Source: Pseudomonas sp. Bc-h
GTDB lineage: Bacteria; Pseudomonadota; Gammaproteobacteria; Pseudomonadales; Pseudomonadaceae
Length of the DNA: 64,000 nucleotides
Direction: 5' to 3'
Assembly: GCF_002080045.1 (NCBI RefSeq)
Contig: NZ_MUIN01000012.1
Location: forward strand, 36,416-100,415
Position 1 is the first letter of the stretch. Each line of letters starts with the position of its first letter. Position numbers and translations under genes: made by a program. Below the pieces are notes generated by a model. It saw only the letters and a list, made by a program, of their open reading frames with translations, was not told the DNA's origin and did no database searches. This document shows, in pieces, positions 51,468 to 61,206 of the stretch.

Positions 51468-52835
51468 CTAGCCGTTAGCCGTGGCGCGCGCCACCTCGGC
51501 CTGCTCCGGGATATCCCGATTGAGCGGCGTCAGCGTGGCCTTCGGCATCGCACTCGTACAGGCGACGAAATCCTCCTTGCGCAATACCGTCAACGCGATC
51601 AGCGACACCACCCCGGTGCCGATGTAGAAATACCAGGGTGAACTGATGTCTCCAGTCTGCTGAATCAGCCAGGTCGAAATCAGCGGCGCGCTCCCGCCGA
51701 ACACCGCGACCGGAATGTTGTAGGCCACGGCAATACCGGTGGAACGGATGCGCGTCGGCAGCAGTTCGCTCATGGTGGCGTAGGTCGACGAGGCGTAAAG
51801 CCCGAACAGGATTGCCACGGCCATCAGCGGGTAGATGAACGTTGCCGGGGTGGCCGTCGGCGCCGACTTGAAGAACCAGTACATCGCCAGCGTTGCCAGC
51901 GCACCCACTACCATCAGAAAGGGTTTGCGCCCGTAGCGGTCGGTGAATGCCCCGCCCAGTGGCATGACGAAGGCGGCCGCCAGGCTTGCGATGAACACAT
52001 AGAACAACGTGGTGCCGCTGTCGAACTTGAGGATGCGTGACATGTAGGTGGAGGCGAAAGTCAGCACCAGATAAAAGATCGAGCTGTGCAAGGTGATGAT
52101 GAAGAACACCAGCGCAATGGCGCGCTTCCATTGCCAGACTTCACGCAGCGGCGCCTTGGAGGTTTCGCCGGCCTTCTGCAAGGCCAAGAACTCCGGGCTG
52201 TCTTCCAGCTTCAGGCGGATGTACATCGAAATCAGCCCCATGGGCCCGGCGATCAGAAACGGGATGCGCCAGCCCCACGACTGCATCACATCGGCCCCCA
52301 GCGCCCAGGTCATGCCGTTGGCGACTGCGCCGCCGAGCAGCAGGCCAAGCACGGCGGTGACCATCAGCCAGCAGGTGGAGAACCCGCGTCGACCGGGCCC
52401 CGCGTATTCGGAGATGAAACTGGTGATGGTGCCGATCTCGCCCCCAGCGGAAAAACCCTGCACACAACGGATCAGGATCAGCAGCACCGGTGCGGCGATT
52501 CCGATCGAGGCGTAAGTCGGCAAGAACCCCAGCAGGCAGGTCGACCCGGCCATCATGACCAGCACCGTGATCAGGGTTTTGCGTCGGCCGATCTTGTCGG
52601 CCAACGGGCCGAAAAACAGACCGCCGAGCGGCCGGATGAAGAAACTCAGGGCGAACGCCGCGAAGCTGCTGAGCAGGCTGGTGGTGGGGTTATCGGAAAC
52701 AAAGAACGCCTGACCGATGTACACCGCGAGAAAGCCATAGACGCCGTAGTCGTACCATTCGATCAGGTGGCCGGAGATTGCGCCAACGAACGCACGACGA
52801 CGCTGACGCGCCGGATTCTTGTGTTGAGTAGCCAT
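51468..52835 (-). CDS. MFS transporter, metabolite:H+ symporter (MHS) family
   Basis: A 455-residue transporter. AFVGAISGHLIEWYDYGVYGF and the loop GPLADKIGRRKTLI, then CVQGFSAGGEIGTITSFISEYA, are MHS signatures shared with ketoglutarate, proline/betaine and shikimate carriers. It is the third gene of a leftward group with the acyl-CoA ligase and thiolase, 59 bp after the ligase, suggesting uptake of an organic acid that the ligase then activates. Confidence 0.92.
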   Translation of the reverse strand: MATQHKNPARQRRRAFVGAISGHLIEWYDYGVYGFLAVYIGQAFFVSDNPTTSLLSSFAAFALSFFIRPLGGLFFGPLADKIGRRKTLITVLVMMAGSTCLLGFLPTYASIGIAAPVLLILIRCVQGFSAGGEIGTITSFISEYAGPGRRGFSTCWLMVTAVLGLLLGGAVANGMTWALGADVMQSWGWRIPFLIAGPMGLISMYIRLKLEDSPEFLALQKAGETSKAPLREVWQWKRAIALVFFIITLHSSIFYLVLTFASTYMSRILKFDSGTTLFYVFIASLAAAFVMPLGGAFTDRYGRKPFLMVVGALATLAMYWFFKSAPTATPATFIYPLMAVAILFGLYASSTYATMSELLPTRIRSTGIAVAYNIPVAVFGGSAPLISTWLIQQTGDISSPWYFYIGTGVVSLIALTVLRKEDFVACTSAMPKATLTPLNRDIPEQAEVARATANG

Positions 52836-52894
52836 TGTCGTATTCCTGTCTTTTGTTTTTATTCAAGGAAAAACACTGGGGTGCGGCGATACCG

Positions 52895-54436
52895 TCAGGT
52901 CGCCGCGACGGCGGGTCGATCCTGCTGCAGCCGGGTGCGCAATTCGGTCTTGAGCACCTTGCCGTAGCTGTTTTTCGGCAGCTCGGTGCAGAACACGTAC
53001 TTCTTGGGTTTCTTGAAGGAGGCCATGCGCGACACGAACCAGCTGGTGAGCGCGTGCGCGTCAACGCTGCGCTCATCCCGCGCAACGACGAACGCCACCA
53101 CCGACTCGCCCCACTGCGCATCGGCCTCGCCCACCACGCAGACTTCGAACACGTCCGGGTGAGTCGCCAGTACCTCCTCCACTTCCCGGGGGTACACGTT
53201 GCTGCCGCCGGAGATGATCACGTCCCTGGAGCGGTCGGTCAGGGTCAGGCAGCCGTCTGCGTCCAGATAGCCGATGTCGCCGGTGAACAACCAGCCGTCA
53301 ACGAGCGTTTCCCGGGTCGCCGCCTCATTGCGCCAGTAGCCGTGCATCACGGTGGCGCCCCGGACGGCGATCTCCCCCGGCGTCCCCGTACTCACTGGCT
53401 GGCGCTGAGCATCCACCACTTTGATTTCCACGCAGGATTGGGCCATGCCCACGGAGGCAGCCAAGCGTTCCCATTGCGGATGGTGCTGGTCGGCAATGGC
53501 CGCGCGGCCCAGCGCACTCACGGTCATCGGGCTTTCGCCCTGGCCGTAAATCTGGATCAAACGCGGGCCGAAAACCTCGACCGCCTCGCGCAAATCGGCG
53601 ACGTACATCGGTGCACCGCCATAGACAATGCTCTTGATGCCCTCCCCGTCATACCCCTGGCGACGCGCTTGCTCGACCATGCGCTTGACCATGGTCGGCG
53701 CGGCAAACATCGACACCTGCTTGAGATCGCGAGCCAGTCCGAACACCTCGTCCGCCTTGAATCCACGGGAGTCGGGAACCACGTGTCGGGCACCGCAGCG
53801 CACATGGATGAAGTTGTACAGCCCCGCGCCGTGGGACATCGGCGCTGCGTAGAGTGCAGTATCTGTGGCATCGACCTGATCGACGTCCAGCGGATAACAC
53901 AGCGACATCGCCATCAGGTTGCCGTGGCTCAGCATCACGCCCTTGGATCGCCCGGTGGTGCCGGAGGTGTAAAACAGCCACGCCAGGTCATCGGCTCGGC
54001 GCGACACCGGTACCGCCAGTTGTGGCAGCAGCCCCTTCGCTTGCGAAACAGCACATCGCGCTGCCAGTTCACGACACTCGCCCGGCAGTTCGCCCTGCGC
54101 GAACACCTGGCCGTCATCGGTAAACATCAGGCGCGCCTGGGCATTCTCGACAATCCAGGCGGCTTCGCGGTTATGCAGCTTGCAGTTGATCGGCACGGCC
54201 ACGGCGCCGGCCCACCAGATCGCGTAAAACAGCTCCAGATACTCGCAGCAGTTCTTCATGAACAGCGCGACCCGGTCCCCCGGCTCCACGCCATGCTGCA
54301 ACGTCAGTTGCTCGGCGCGAACCCTGGCGCGTCGAGCGAACTCGGCGTAGTCAGCGATCTGCCGCGCACCCTCGAACAGGGCCGGGCGCTGCGGCCAGCG
54401 ACGGCCCGCCTCGTTCAACCAGTTGGCGATATTCAC
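52895..54436 (-). CDS. AMP-forming acyl-CoA ligase
   Basis: A 513-residue ANL-superfamily enzyme. The P-loop is YTSGTTGRSKGV (about 166-177), A5 region IYGQGESPM, A7 motif GWLFTGDIG and A8 DRSRDVIISGGSNVYPREVEEVL; the catalytic Lys is in PKNSYGKVLK. It converts a carboxylate plus ATP and CoA to the acyl-CoA. The unusual QGES motif in place of YGTTE hints at a non-standard acid. Two bases separate it from the thiolase stop. Confidence 0.92.
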   Translation of the reverse strand: MNIANWLNEAGRRWPQRPALFEGARQIADYAEFARRARVRAEQLTLQHGVEPGDRVALFMKNCCEYLELFYAIWWAGAVAVPINCKLHNREAAWIVENAQARLMFTDDGQVFAQGELPGECRELAARCAVSQAKGLLPQLAVPVSRRADDLAWLFYTSGTTGRSKGVMLSHGNLMAMSLCYPLDVDQVDATDTALYAAPMSHGAGLYNFIHVRCGARHVVPDSRGFKADEVFGLARDLKQVSMFAAPTMVKRMVEQARRQGYDGEGIKSIVYGGAPMYVADLREAVEVFGPRLIQIYGQGESPMTVSALGRAAIADQHHPQWERLAASVGMAQSCVEIKVVDAQRQPVSTGTPGEIAVRGATVMHGYWRNEAATRETLVDGWLFTGDIGYLDADGCLTLTDRSRDVIISGGSNVYPREVEEVLATHPDVFEVCVVGEADAQWGESVVAFVVARDERSVDAHALTSWFVSRMASFKKPKKYVFCTELPKNSYGKVLKTELRTRLQQDRPAVAAT

Positions 54437-54438
54437 AT

Positions 54439-55617
54439 TCAGGCCCTCCGCGCTTGCAGCACGGTGGCGTAGTTGGCCACGGCCATCCCGCCCATGTTGA
54501 ACAGCAGCCCGAACTCGGCGTCAGGCACGGCCAGGCCGATGGCATCGCCGGTCAACTGCCGGAACGCCAGCGCATGCATCGACACCCCCGTGGCGCCCAC
54601 CGGATGCCCCTTGGCCTTGAGCCCCCCGGACAGGTTCACCGGCAGCCGACCGCCCGCCTGAACGATGCCGTCATCAAGAGCCCGATGCCCTTCACCCCGT
54701 GGCGCCAGGCCCATGGCCTCGTAGATCAGCAATTCAGCAATGGTGAAACAGTCATGCACTTCGGCAAAGTCGAGGTCGGACAGCGTCACGTCAGCCTTGC
54801 GCAAGGCGGTCTGGATCGCTCGCTGCGGCCCCTCGAACGCCAGAATGTCACGCTGGGCAATGGGCAGCACATCGTTCACCTGGCTGGTACCCCGAATCAG
54901 CACCTCGCGGCGGAACTGCCGGGCGCGTCGGGCTGAGGCCAGGACAATCGCCGCAGCGCCGTCAGTGATCAACGAGCAATCGCTCAGGCGCAAGGGCGCG
55001 GCGATCAACGGATTGCTGGCGGACACGGTGTTGCAGTGCTCGAACGACATTTGCTTGTGCATATGGGCCAGCGGATTGTGCATGGCATTGCCGTGATTCT
55101 TGGCCGCAATCGCGGCCATGGCTGACAACGGGCTTTGGTGGCGAGCGGCGTATTGCCCTGCGGCCACGCCAAACAGCTGCGGGAAACTCAGTCCCGCTTC
55201 TTCGACGTCGTTCTGATACCCGGCACCGGCCAGCGCCCGGGTCACCTGGGCGGTGGAGTTGGAGGTCATTTTCTCGGCGCCGACCACCAGCACCAGTTCT
55301 GCTGCCCCCGAGAGGATTGCGTTGACCCCCGCCTGAACCGCCGCCGAACCGGAGGCGCAGGCGTTTTCGCAACGTGTGGCAGGCTTGAAGCGCAGCGCCG
55401 GGTCGGCTTGCAGCACCAGCGAAGCGGGAAAGCCGTCGGGTACCATCCCAGAATTGAAATGCCCGAGGAAAATCGCGTCGATTTCCGAGGCGTCGATGGC
55501 GGCATCAGCCAGGGCCTCGCGGCTGACCTGCACGATCAGGTCTTCGAGATTCATGTTGTCCAGTCGCCCGAACCGGCTGTGCCCGGCGGCGACGATAGAG
55601 ACGGAGTCATTGACCAT
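54439..55617 (-). CDS. Thiolase-like acetyl-CoA acetyltransferase (SCP-x type)
   Basis: A 392-residue thiolase-fold enzyme. The nucleophilic Cys is in RCENACASGSAAVQAG (about residue 90), followed by HDCFTIAELL and GGLKAKGHPVGATG with the catalytic His. This arrangement is typical of the SCP-x/lipid-transfer thiolase group, which cleaves branched or side-chain 3-ketoacyl-CoA. ATG 55617 is used; the 64 residues upstream lack family resemblance. First of the three-gene group thiolase-ligase-transporter. Confidence 0.9.
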   Translation of the reverse strand: MVNDSVSIVAAGHSRFGRLDNMNLEDLIVQVSREALADAAIDASEIDAIFLGHFNSGMVPDGFPASLVLQADPALRFKPATRCENACASGSAAVQAGVNAILSGAAELVLVVGAEKMTSNSTAQVTRALAGAGYQNDVEEAGLSFPQLFGVAAGQYAARHQSPLSAMAAIAAKNHGNAMHNPLAHMHKQMSFEHCNTVSASNPLIAAPLRLSDCSLITDGAAAIVLASARRARQFRREVLIRGTSQVNDVLPIAQRDILAFEGPQRAIQTALRKADVTLSDLDFAEVHDCFTIAELLIYEAMGLAPRGEGHRALDDGIVQAGGRLPVNLSGGLKAKGHPVGATGVSMHALAFRQLTGDAIGLAVPDAEFGLLFNMGGMAVANYATVLQARRA

Positions 55618-55782
55618 TGTTGTTTTCTCCTTCGCAATGAACAGGCGTTGCCTACAATGGCCCACGACAAAGCGCACTCGCCAGTTCGTACAACTACGTA
55701 TAGGGATGAGTAGTCGGATGGTCCGATACTGCGCTTGCCAGCCCCGCTGCGCCCATGACAAGAACACATGCAGGATGGCTTG

Positions 55783-56358
55783 ATGACTGAAGACCAACAT
55801 CATCTGCAAGACCTTGAGCGACTGGCGTTCCAGGTCTCACCCGCGCCACAGGTGATCACCGCCAATCGCCGCATGCTGGATTTCAACCAGGCGTTCCTGA
55901 GCCTCTTCGGCTACCGGCGTGAAGATCTGGCCGAGCAGCTGATCCTGAAGTTGTACCCCTCCCAGGCGGATTATCAGGCCATAGGCGAACGCAGCCTCAG
56001 CTGGCTGCGCCATGCGCAAAACGGCGCGTACTCCGATGAGCGCTTCATGCAGCACCACAGTGGCGAAGTGTTCTGGGCCCGGGCCAACGGCTACACACTC
56101 ACGCCAAATGAGCCGTTCCAGTTGATGGTCTGGCACTTCGAGCGCATGGACCGGGCCTTCCGCCCCACCGTCAACCTCACCCCCCGAGAGCGAGAAATTT
56201 CCGCGCATGTGGTCAACGGCCTGACCTGCAAGGAGGTGGCGCGCAAACTGGGCATTTCTCATCGCACGGTTGAAGTGCACCGGGCCAGATTGATGAAGAA
56301 ACTGCAGGCCAGAAACAGCGCCGAGCTGGTTTCGAGGATCATCGTCCTGCGCGAGTAA
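55783..56358 (+). CDS. PAS-LuxR transcriptional regulator
   Basis: A 191-residue regulator: a PAS domain (about 20-115, ANRRMLDFNQAFLSLFGYRREDL) joined to a GerE/LuxR HTH (LTPREREISAHVVNGLTCKEV then ARKLGISHRTVEVHR). No receiver domain, so it senses directly. ATG 55783 follows AGGA by eight bases; ATG 55768 is possible. It is divergent from the thiolase operon and likely controls it. The 165-bp gap holds their promoters. Confidence 0.9.
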   Translation: MTEDQHHLQDLERLAFQVSPAPQVITANRRMLDFNQAFLSLFGYRREDLAEQLILKLYPSQADYQAIGERSLSWLRHAQNGAYSDERFMQHHSGEVFWARANGYTLTPNEPFQLMVWHFERMDRAFRPTVNLTPREREISAHVVNGLTCKEVARKLGISHRTVEVHRARLMKKLQARNSAELVSRIIVLRE

Positions 56359-56891
56359 TATCAAACTGCTCACGCGCAAGTTGCCTGTTTTTATGCAGGT
56401 TATCGGTTCAGCAACTGGCGGTTAGAAGATTAACTGCTAGCTTTGCTTGAGCCACTTTTCGAACGGCGACGACTACGAACGATGTTTCAGATGGCGTATG
56501 CGAGTGCGGCTGACGGCCTGGTTTGAACAGCGCCGCCGCGCCTTGCCCGACCAATATCCTTGCCACTGCCTTCATGACCGATAAGGCGCTTTTCGCCTCA
56601 CGCTAATCGCAGCACTGCATGTTTCTTTCGCAAGTAAGGGAATGTCATGAAACCAGCTGTGAGCTTCGCTGTTCTGCCAGTCCGGTCACCGCCAAAGTTT
56701 GCCCCCAGCATTGCAGCATGTGCCGGAGATCCTCAGCCATTTCCATCTTCATGCTCGACCAAGACCTGTTCTACAAAAACTGAAACTCAGTGGGCTCCAG
56801 CGCAAGCCCTGAGCCTGGCGCTGGCAGCTCACGACCGAATCGCCCGCAAAAGACGGCAAGAAGAAGACAGCAATTGAAAGGGAGCATGTTC
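56359..56891. other. 533-bp stretch without a clear gene
   Basis: No recognisable protein. A 76-codon frame from ATG 56647 to 56877 has a possible ribosome-binding site (AAGGGA) but low-complexity, Pro/Ser/Ala-rich content and no family. A small hairpin GGCG-CTTTT-CGCC occurs about 60 bp before it. The right end carries GGGAG eight bases before the porin-like gene. Promoters for that gene must lie here. Confidence 0.35.
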
Positions 56892-57797
56892 ATGGGTAAA
56901 CGTTGCTGCAAGCGTTACGTCACGGCTTTCACATTGGCCGTCTCGCCGGTCGCGGTGTACGCGGACAACGCCAGGGACTGGCAGAACACGCCGATCGACC
57001 TCAACCTGGCGTTCGGTTATTACAACCTGGTGGACACCAACACCCCCATCGACACCTCACTGCCCATCGACGGCCTGTCGCTCAACGCCAACGTCTATCT
57101 CGCCCGCTACGCACGTTCTTTCGCCCTGGATGGCCGCAATACGGCGGTGCAGATCATTCAGCCCTACGCCGATGTGGAAGCGTCTTTCGACAACGGCCAG
57201 TTCTTTTCCGGCACCAAGAAAAACGGCGGCATGGGCGACACCCAACTGATCTTCGCCCACAATTTCTTCGGCGGCCCTGCGCTGACGGCCGAACAATTCG
57301 CGAACTGGAAACCTGAAACCTTTCTCAGCGGTGCCATGACCGTGGTCACCCCGACCGGCGACTACGACAAGGACCGCATCATCAACATCGGTGCCAACCG
57401 CTGGGTGTACAAACCGGAGATCGCCTTCGGCACCCCCATAGGCCCGACGTGGCTGGAACTCAACACTTACGTAGCGTTTTACGGCGACAACGACGACTAC
57501 CAGGGCAACAGAAAGCTCGAACAAAAACCCATCTACACCTTGGAAAGCCATTACAGCTACACCATCAACCGGGCGCTGTGGGTCGGCGTCGATGCCATCT
57601 ACAACACCGGCGGCGAGACCAGAATCGACGGCGCCAATCAGGACAACAAACAGGAAAACGTGCTGCTGGGCGCCACCATGGGTTTCATGCTGACACCGCA
57701 GTTCGGCGGGCTGGTGGCCTACACCGATACGGTCTCGGAGCGCACCGGCTCCCCAGACGTCAACACCTGGACGTTCCGCTTGCAGTATTTCTGGTAG
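56892..57797 (+). CDS. MetA-pathway-of-phenol-degradation type outer membrane protein
   Basis: A 301-residue beta-barrel protein with a signal peptide (MGKRCCKRYVTAFTLAVSPVAVYA). The repeat of alternating strands, the VTPTGDYDKDRIINIGANRW segment, the motif YTLESHYSYTINRALWVGVDAIYN and the C-terminal aromatic FRLQYFW fit the Phenol_MetA_deg transporter family, thought to pass hydrophobic compounds. ATG 56892 is chosen for its spacing to GGGAG. It starts a run of three exported proteins with the DUF3313 lipoprotein and the cytochrome. Confidence 0.82.
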   Translation: MGKRCCKRYVTAFTLAVSPVAVYADNARDWQNTPIDLNLAFGYYNLVDTNTPIDTSLPIDGLSLNANVYLARYARSFALDGRNTAVQIIQPYADVEASFDNGQFFSGTKKNGGMGDTQLIFAHNFFGGPALTAEQFANWKPETFLSGAMTVVTPTGDYDKDRIINIGANRWVYKPEIAFGTPIGPTWLELNTYVAFYGDNDDYQGNRKLEQKPIYTLESHYSYTINRALWVGVDAIYNTGGETRIDGANQDNKQENVLLGATMGFMLTPQFGGLVAYTDTVSERTGSPDVNTWTFRLQYFW

Positions 57798-57837
57798 ATC
57801 CACCCAACGCGCATCAACAACCGAAGGGAGTCACACG

Positions 57838-58518
57838 ATGAAAATACCGGTACTCAAAACGTTATTGTGCTGTGCCGTTCTGGGACTGGGACTTGGCGGT
57901 TGCGCCAGCTCTCAGGTCGATCCCAGTGAATACTCAGGCTTTTTGCGCGATTACAGCCGGCTCAAGCCCGCTGAAAGCGAATCCGGTGCGAAGGTGATGC
58001 GCTGGATCGATCCGGACATCAACCTCAGCCAATACACGCAGGTCTACATCGAGCCGAGCCAGTTCTACCCCAAACCGCAACCGACCGGAGTGATCTCGGC
58101 GCAGATCCTGCAATCGATCACCCGCTACTTCGACACGGCCCTCAAGCGTGAGCTGGGCAAGGACCTGACACTGGCCCAGGGGCCGGGCCCCAACACCATT
58201 GTCGTGCGCCCGGCGATCACCGCCGTGTCCACCAGTACCGAAGGCCTGAAGCCTTATGAAGTGATCCCTATCGCGCTGGTCGCGGCCGCCGTGAACACAG
58301 CGGCGGGCGGGCGTGACCAGAACGTCGAAATTGCCACCGAGGCGGCCTTCCTCGATGCCGACAGCAACAAGGTGTTGGCACAGGTGGTGCGCAAAGGCGC
58401 CGGCAAGTCGCTGGAAAACGACAAGACCCAACTGACGCTCGAAGACGTCAAACCCGTGCTCGACGGCTGGGCCACCGATATGCGCCTGAGCTACGAAAAA
58501 CTCAAGGCCAAGAAATAG
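57838..58518 (+). CDS. DUF3313 lipoprotein
   Basis: A 226-residue lipoprotein (lipobox LGGC, Cys22). YSGFLRDYSRLKP and MRWIDPDINLSQYTQVYIEPSQFYP are hallmarks of DUF3313. The protein probably sits on the outer membrane; no function is known. It follows the MetA-type gene by 40 bp and precedes the cytochrome by 262 bp. Confidence 0.9.
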   Translation: MKIPVLKTLLCCAVLGLGLGGCASSQVDPSEYSGFLRDYSRLKPAESESGAKVMRWIDPDINLSQYTQVYIEPSQFYPKPQPTGVISAQILQSITRYFDTALKRELGKDLTLAQGPGPNTIVVRPAITAVSTSTEGLKPYEVIPIALVAAAVNTAAGGRDQNVEIATEAAFLDADSNKVLAQVVRKGAGKSLENDKTQLTLEDVKPVLDGWATDMRLSYEKLKAKK

Positions 58519-58780
58519 CACCTGAACCGGGATTGGCACGTCGCCCCAGGCGTGCCTTCGCTACGTGCAGTGTCAGGAAGCACGAAGATGAAAGACGGAG
58601 GTTCATCGCGATTCAAGAGCTGTTCTGAGGTCCCATTTTTCTGGCGAGGATCGACGGGCTGATCTACCTTTGTCGTCACCGTGAAACGCCTATAACGATA
58701 ACGTCTCCTTGCACCACCGCTGACAAGCCCGAGCAACCGGTCGCTGTCGAATAAAACTGCTCAAGGGAATGAAGGTCGGC

Positions 58781-61168
58781 ATGCCGAAAAAGAACACGCC
58801 ATCACCGCAGCCTGCAACGCCATCCGCCAAACCCGGCGGCCTGCTCAACCGACTCTATCCTGTTCTCATCGTGGTGCTGCTGTTGGTCGCCGGCGGGCTC
58901 TGGTACTTCACCCAGAAAACTCCCGCGCCGGTGGCCGTCAAGCCGCCCGTTGCGGCGACAAAACCTGCGCAACCAACTGCGCCGCCCAAACCCCAGCTCC
59001 CGCCAGCGACGTTCGTCGACGAGCAACAGTGCGCCGGCTGCCACACCGCGCAGGTCAAGGACTGGCAAGGTTCCCACCATCAACTGGCAATGGAGACTGC
59101 CAGCGACCAGTCGGTACTCGGCGACTTCAATACCACCACCTTCAAAGGCGAGAAGGAAACCACGCGGTTCTTTCGCAAGGGCCAAGAGTTCTGGGTCAAT
59201 ACCGTCGACGGCGAAGGCAAGGCCGCGGATTTCAAAGTGGCCTACACCTTTGGCGTTGCGCCGCTGCAGCAGTACCTGCTGGAAACCGGTGGCGGTCACC
59301 TTCAGGCCCTGGGCGTGGCGTGGGATACCGAAAAAAAGCAGTGGTTTCACATCTACCCGGGCCAGGGCGTCGACTTCAAGGACCCGCTGCACTGGAGCAA
59401 GCCGGGGCAGAACGCCAACTTCATGTGCGTCGAATGCCACACCACGGGTTTCAAGCGCAATTTCAACGCCGACAACAACACCTTCAATAGCCAATGGAAC
59501 AGCCTCGGCGTGGGCTGTCAGGCGTGCCACGGACCCGCGTCCAACCACGTGGCCTGGGCCGCGAAAAGCGACAAATCCGCCGACCTGCTCAACGCCGGTT
59601 TCGAGATCAACCTGAGCAAGGGCGACAACCTCACTCAGGTCGACACCTGCGCCCGCTGCCACGCCCGGCGTGCGCCACTGGGCGACGATCAGAAGCCTGG
59701 CAAGCCGCTGATGGACGCCTATCTGCCCGCAGCCCTGACCCGCGAACTGTATGAGCTGGATGGCAAGATCAAAGGCGAGGTGTTCGAACACGGCTCGTTC
59801 GTGCAGAGCAAGATGTTCGCCAAAGGCGTGCGCTGCAGCAATTGCCACAATCCCCACAGCACCGAACTGAAGGCCGAGGGCAATGGCGTATGCCTGCAAT
59901 GCCACAACCCGGCGGGCAAAACCTCGGTGCCGGGGGTCGATGGTGCCGGGCTGCAAGCCAAAAATTACGACTCTCCCGAACACCACCATCACCAACCCGG
60001 GCAAGCGGGCTCACAGTGCGTCGACTGCCACATGCCGGGCAAGCTGTTCATGGTCAACGACCTGCGCCACGACCACAGTTTCAGCATCCCCAACCCGGAG
60101 CTGGCGAGCAGCATCGGCATGTCGGACGCCTGTCTGACCTGTCACGTCAAATTGCCTGCGAACGAGGTCATCGATCAGTACAAGACCTGGTACGGCGAGC
60201 CGCAGAATGCGACCCATGAATACGCCCGCAGCCTGTGGCAAATTCGCGGCGCTCAACCCGGTGCCGCAGCGGCGTTGTTCAGCCAGCTGGAATCGACGCG
60301 GCTGGCCTCGATCCGTCGCGCCACGCTGGTTGCGGAGCTGCCGAACTACCCCAGCCAGCAGGCGCTGGACACCAGCAGCAAAGCGCTGCATGACCCTGCG
60401 CCGCAGGTTCGCGAGGCGGCGGTCAACGTCGTTTCCGCGCAGCTTGCGCCGGAGCAACGCCCTGAGGTGCTCGCCCCGCTGCTGCAGGACCCGATCCTTG
60501 CCGTGCGCATTGCCGCCGCCCGCGCCTTGTTGGGCAGCGCTCAACAACTGGGCCGTTATCAGGCCGCCTTCGACAAGGCCATCGGCGAATACGAAGCGGT
60601 GCAACTGAGCCTGCAGGAGCGTGCCGAGGCCAACCTCAATCTGGCGATGCTGTACCAGGCCAATGGCAATACCGCCCAGGTCGAACACTACCTGCGCACG
60701 GCCATCGAGCGCGACGCCGACTTCCTGCCGGCGTTCATCACGCTGGTGCAATGGCTGGATGCCAATCAACGTGGCCAGGAAGCCTCGCAGCTGCTGTCCG
60801 ACAGGCTCAAACGGCAACCGGAGATCGCGCTGCTGCAATTCACTCAAGGGCTGGCGTTGGTGCGCAGGAATCAGCCCGAGGCTGCGCTCAAGGCCCTGCG
60901 AGAAGCCAACCGACTGGAGCCGGACAATGCGCGGTTCGCCTATGTGTTGGCCTTGAGTCTGCAAGACAGAGGCGACCTCAAGGGCGCCCGGGCATTGCTG
61001 GAATCAGCGCTTGAACGCCACCCGGAAAACCGCGACGTGCGCATGGCGCTGGTGGCGCAATTGCGCGACGACGGCGAAGTGCCGCAGATGAAGGCCGTCA
61101 TCGAAGGCCTCAAGGCGATCAACCCCGGGGATCCGATTCTGCAGCCCACCGGGATACCACGACAGTGA
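58781..61168 (+). CDS. Membrane-anchored octaheme cytochrome c with HEAT/TPR repeats
   Basis: A 795-residue protein. After a cytoplasmic start and a membrane helix (about residues 27-42, YPVLIVVLLLVAGGLWYF) and a proline-rich linker come eight CxxCH heme sites near residues 84, 216, 246, 290, 352, 371, 413 and 451. A His-rich patch (EHHHHQPG) lies before the seventh. The region from about 490 has HEAT-like helical repeats and from about 610 TPR repeats to the end. This fits a periplasmic electron-transfer protein on a protein-binding scaffold, of the multiheme cytochrome c554/TPR type. ATG 58781 is preferred; ATG 58769 abuts AAGGGA with no spacer. Redox partner and substrate unknown. Confidence 0.85.
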   Translation: MPKKNTPSPQPATPSAKPGGLLNRLYPVLIVVLLLVAGGLWYFTQKTPAPVAVKPPVAATKPAQPTAPPKPQLPPATFVDEQQCAGCHTAQVKDWQGSHHQLAMETASDQSVLGDFNTTTFKGEKETTRFFRKGQEFWVNTVDGEGKAADFKVAYTFGVAPLQQYLLETGGGHLQALGVAWDTEKKQWFHIYPGQGVDFKDPLHWSKPGQNANFMCVECHTTGFKRNFNADNNTFNSQWNSLGVGCQACHGPASNHVAWAAKSDKSADLLNAGFEINLSKGDNLTQVDTCARCHARRAPLGDDQKPGKPLMDAYLPAALTRELYELDGKIKGEVFEHGSFVQSKMFAKGVRCSNCHNPHSTELKAEGNGVCLQCHNPAGKTSVPGVDGAGLQAKNYDSPEHHHHQPGQAGSQCVDCHMPGKLFMVNDLRHDHSFSIPNPELASSIGMSDACLTCHVKLPANEVIDQYKTWYGEPQNATHEYARSLWQIRGAQPGAAAALFSQLESTRLASIRRATLVAELPNYPSQQALDTSSKALHDPAPQVREAAVNVVSAQLAPEQRPEVLAPLLQDPILAVRIAAARALLGSAQQLGRYQAAFDKAIGEYEAVQLSLQERAEANLNLAMLYQANGNTAQVEHYLRTAIERDADFLPAFITLVQWLDANQRGQEASQLLSDRLKRQPEIALLQFTQGLALVRRNQPEAALKALREANRLEPDNARFAYVLALSLQDRGDLKGARALLESALERHPENRDVRMALVAQLRDDGEVPQMKAVIEGLKAINPGDPILQPTGIPRQ

Positions 61169-61175
61169 GCCGGAC

Positions 61176-61197
61176 GCCGGGTAGCGATGGACCCGGC
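61176..61197. terminator. Hairpin between convergent cytochrome and kinase genes
   Basis: GCCGGGT and ACCCGGC form a seven-base stem with an eight-base loop, 8 bp after the cytochrome stop. There is no T-run on either strand, so any termination would be inefficient or protein-assisted. Confidence 0.4.
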
Positions 61198-61206
61198 ATC
61201 CATGGA

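Noticed and set aside
55618..55782. Binding site for the PAS-LuxR protein
   Set aside because: The divergent gap contains a TAGGGATGAGTAG-like stretch but no clear inverted repeat, so no site was called.
56647..56877. Possible 76-residue protein
   Set aside because: It has a possible ribosome-binding site but biased composition and no recognisable fold, so it is mentioned only in the gap entry.
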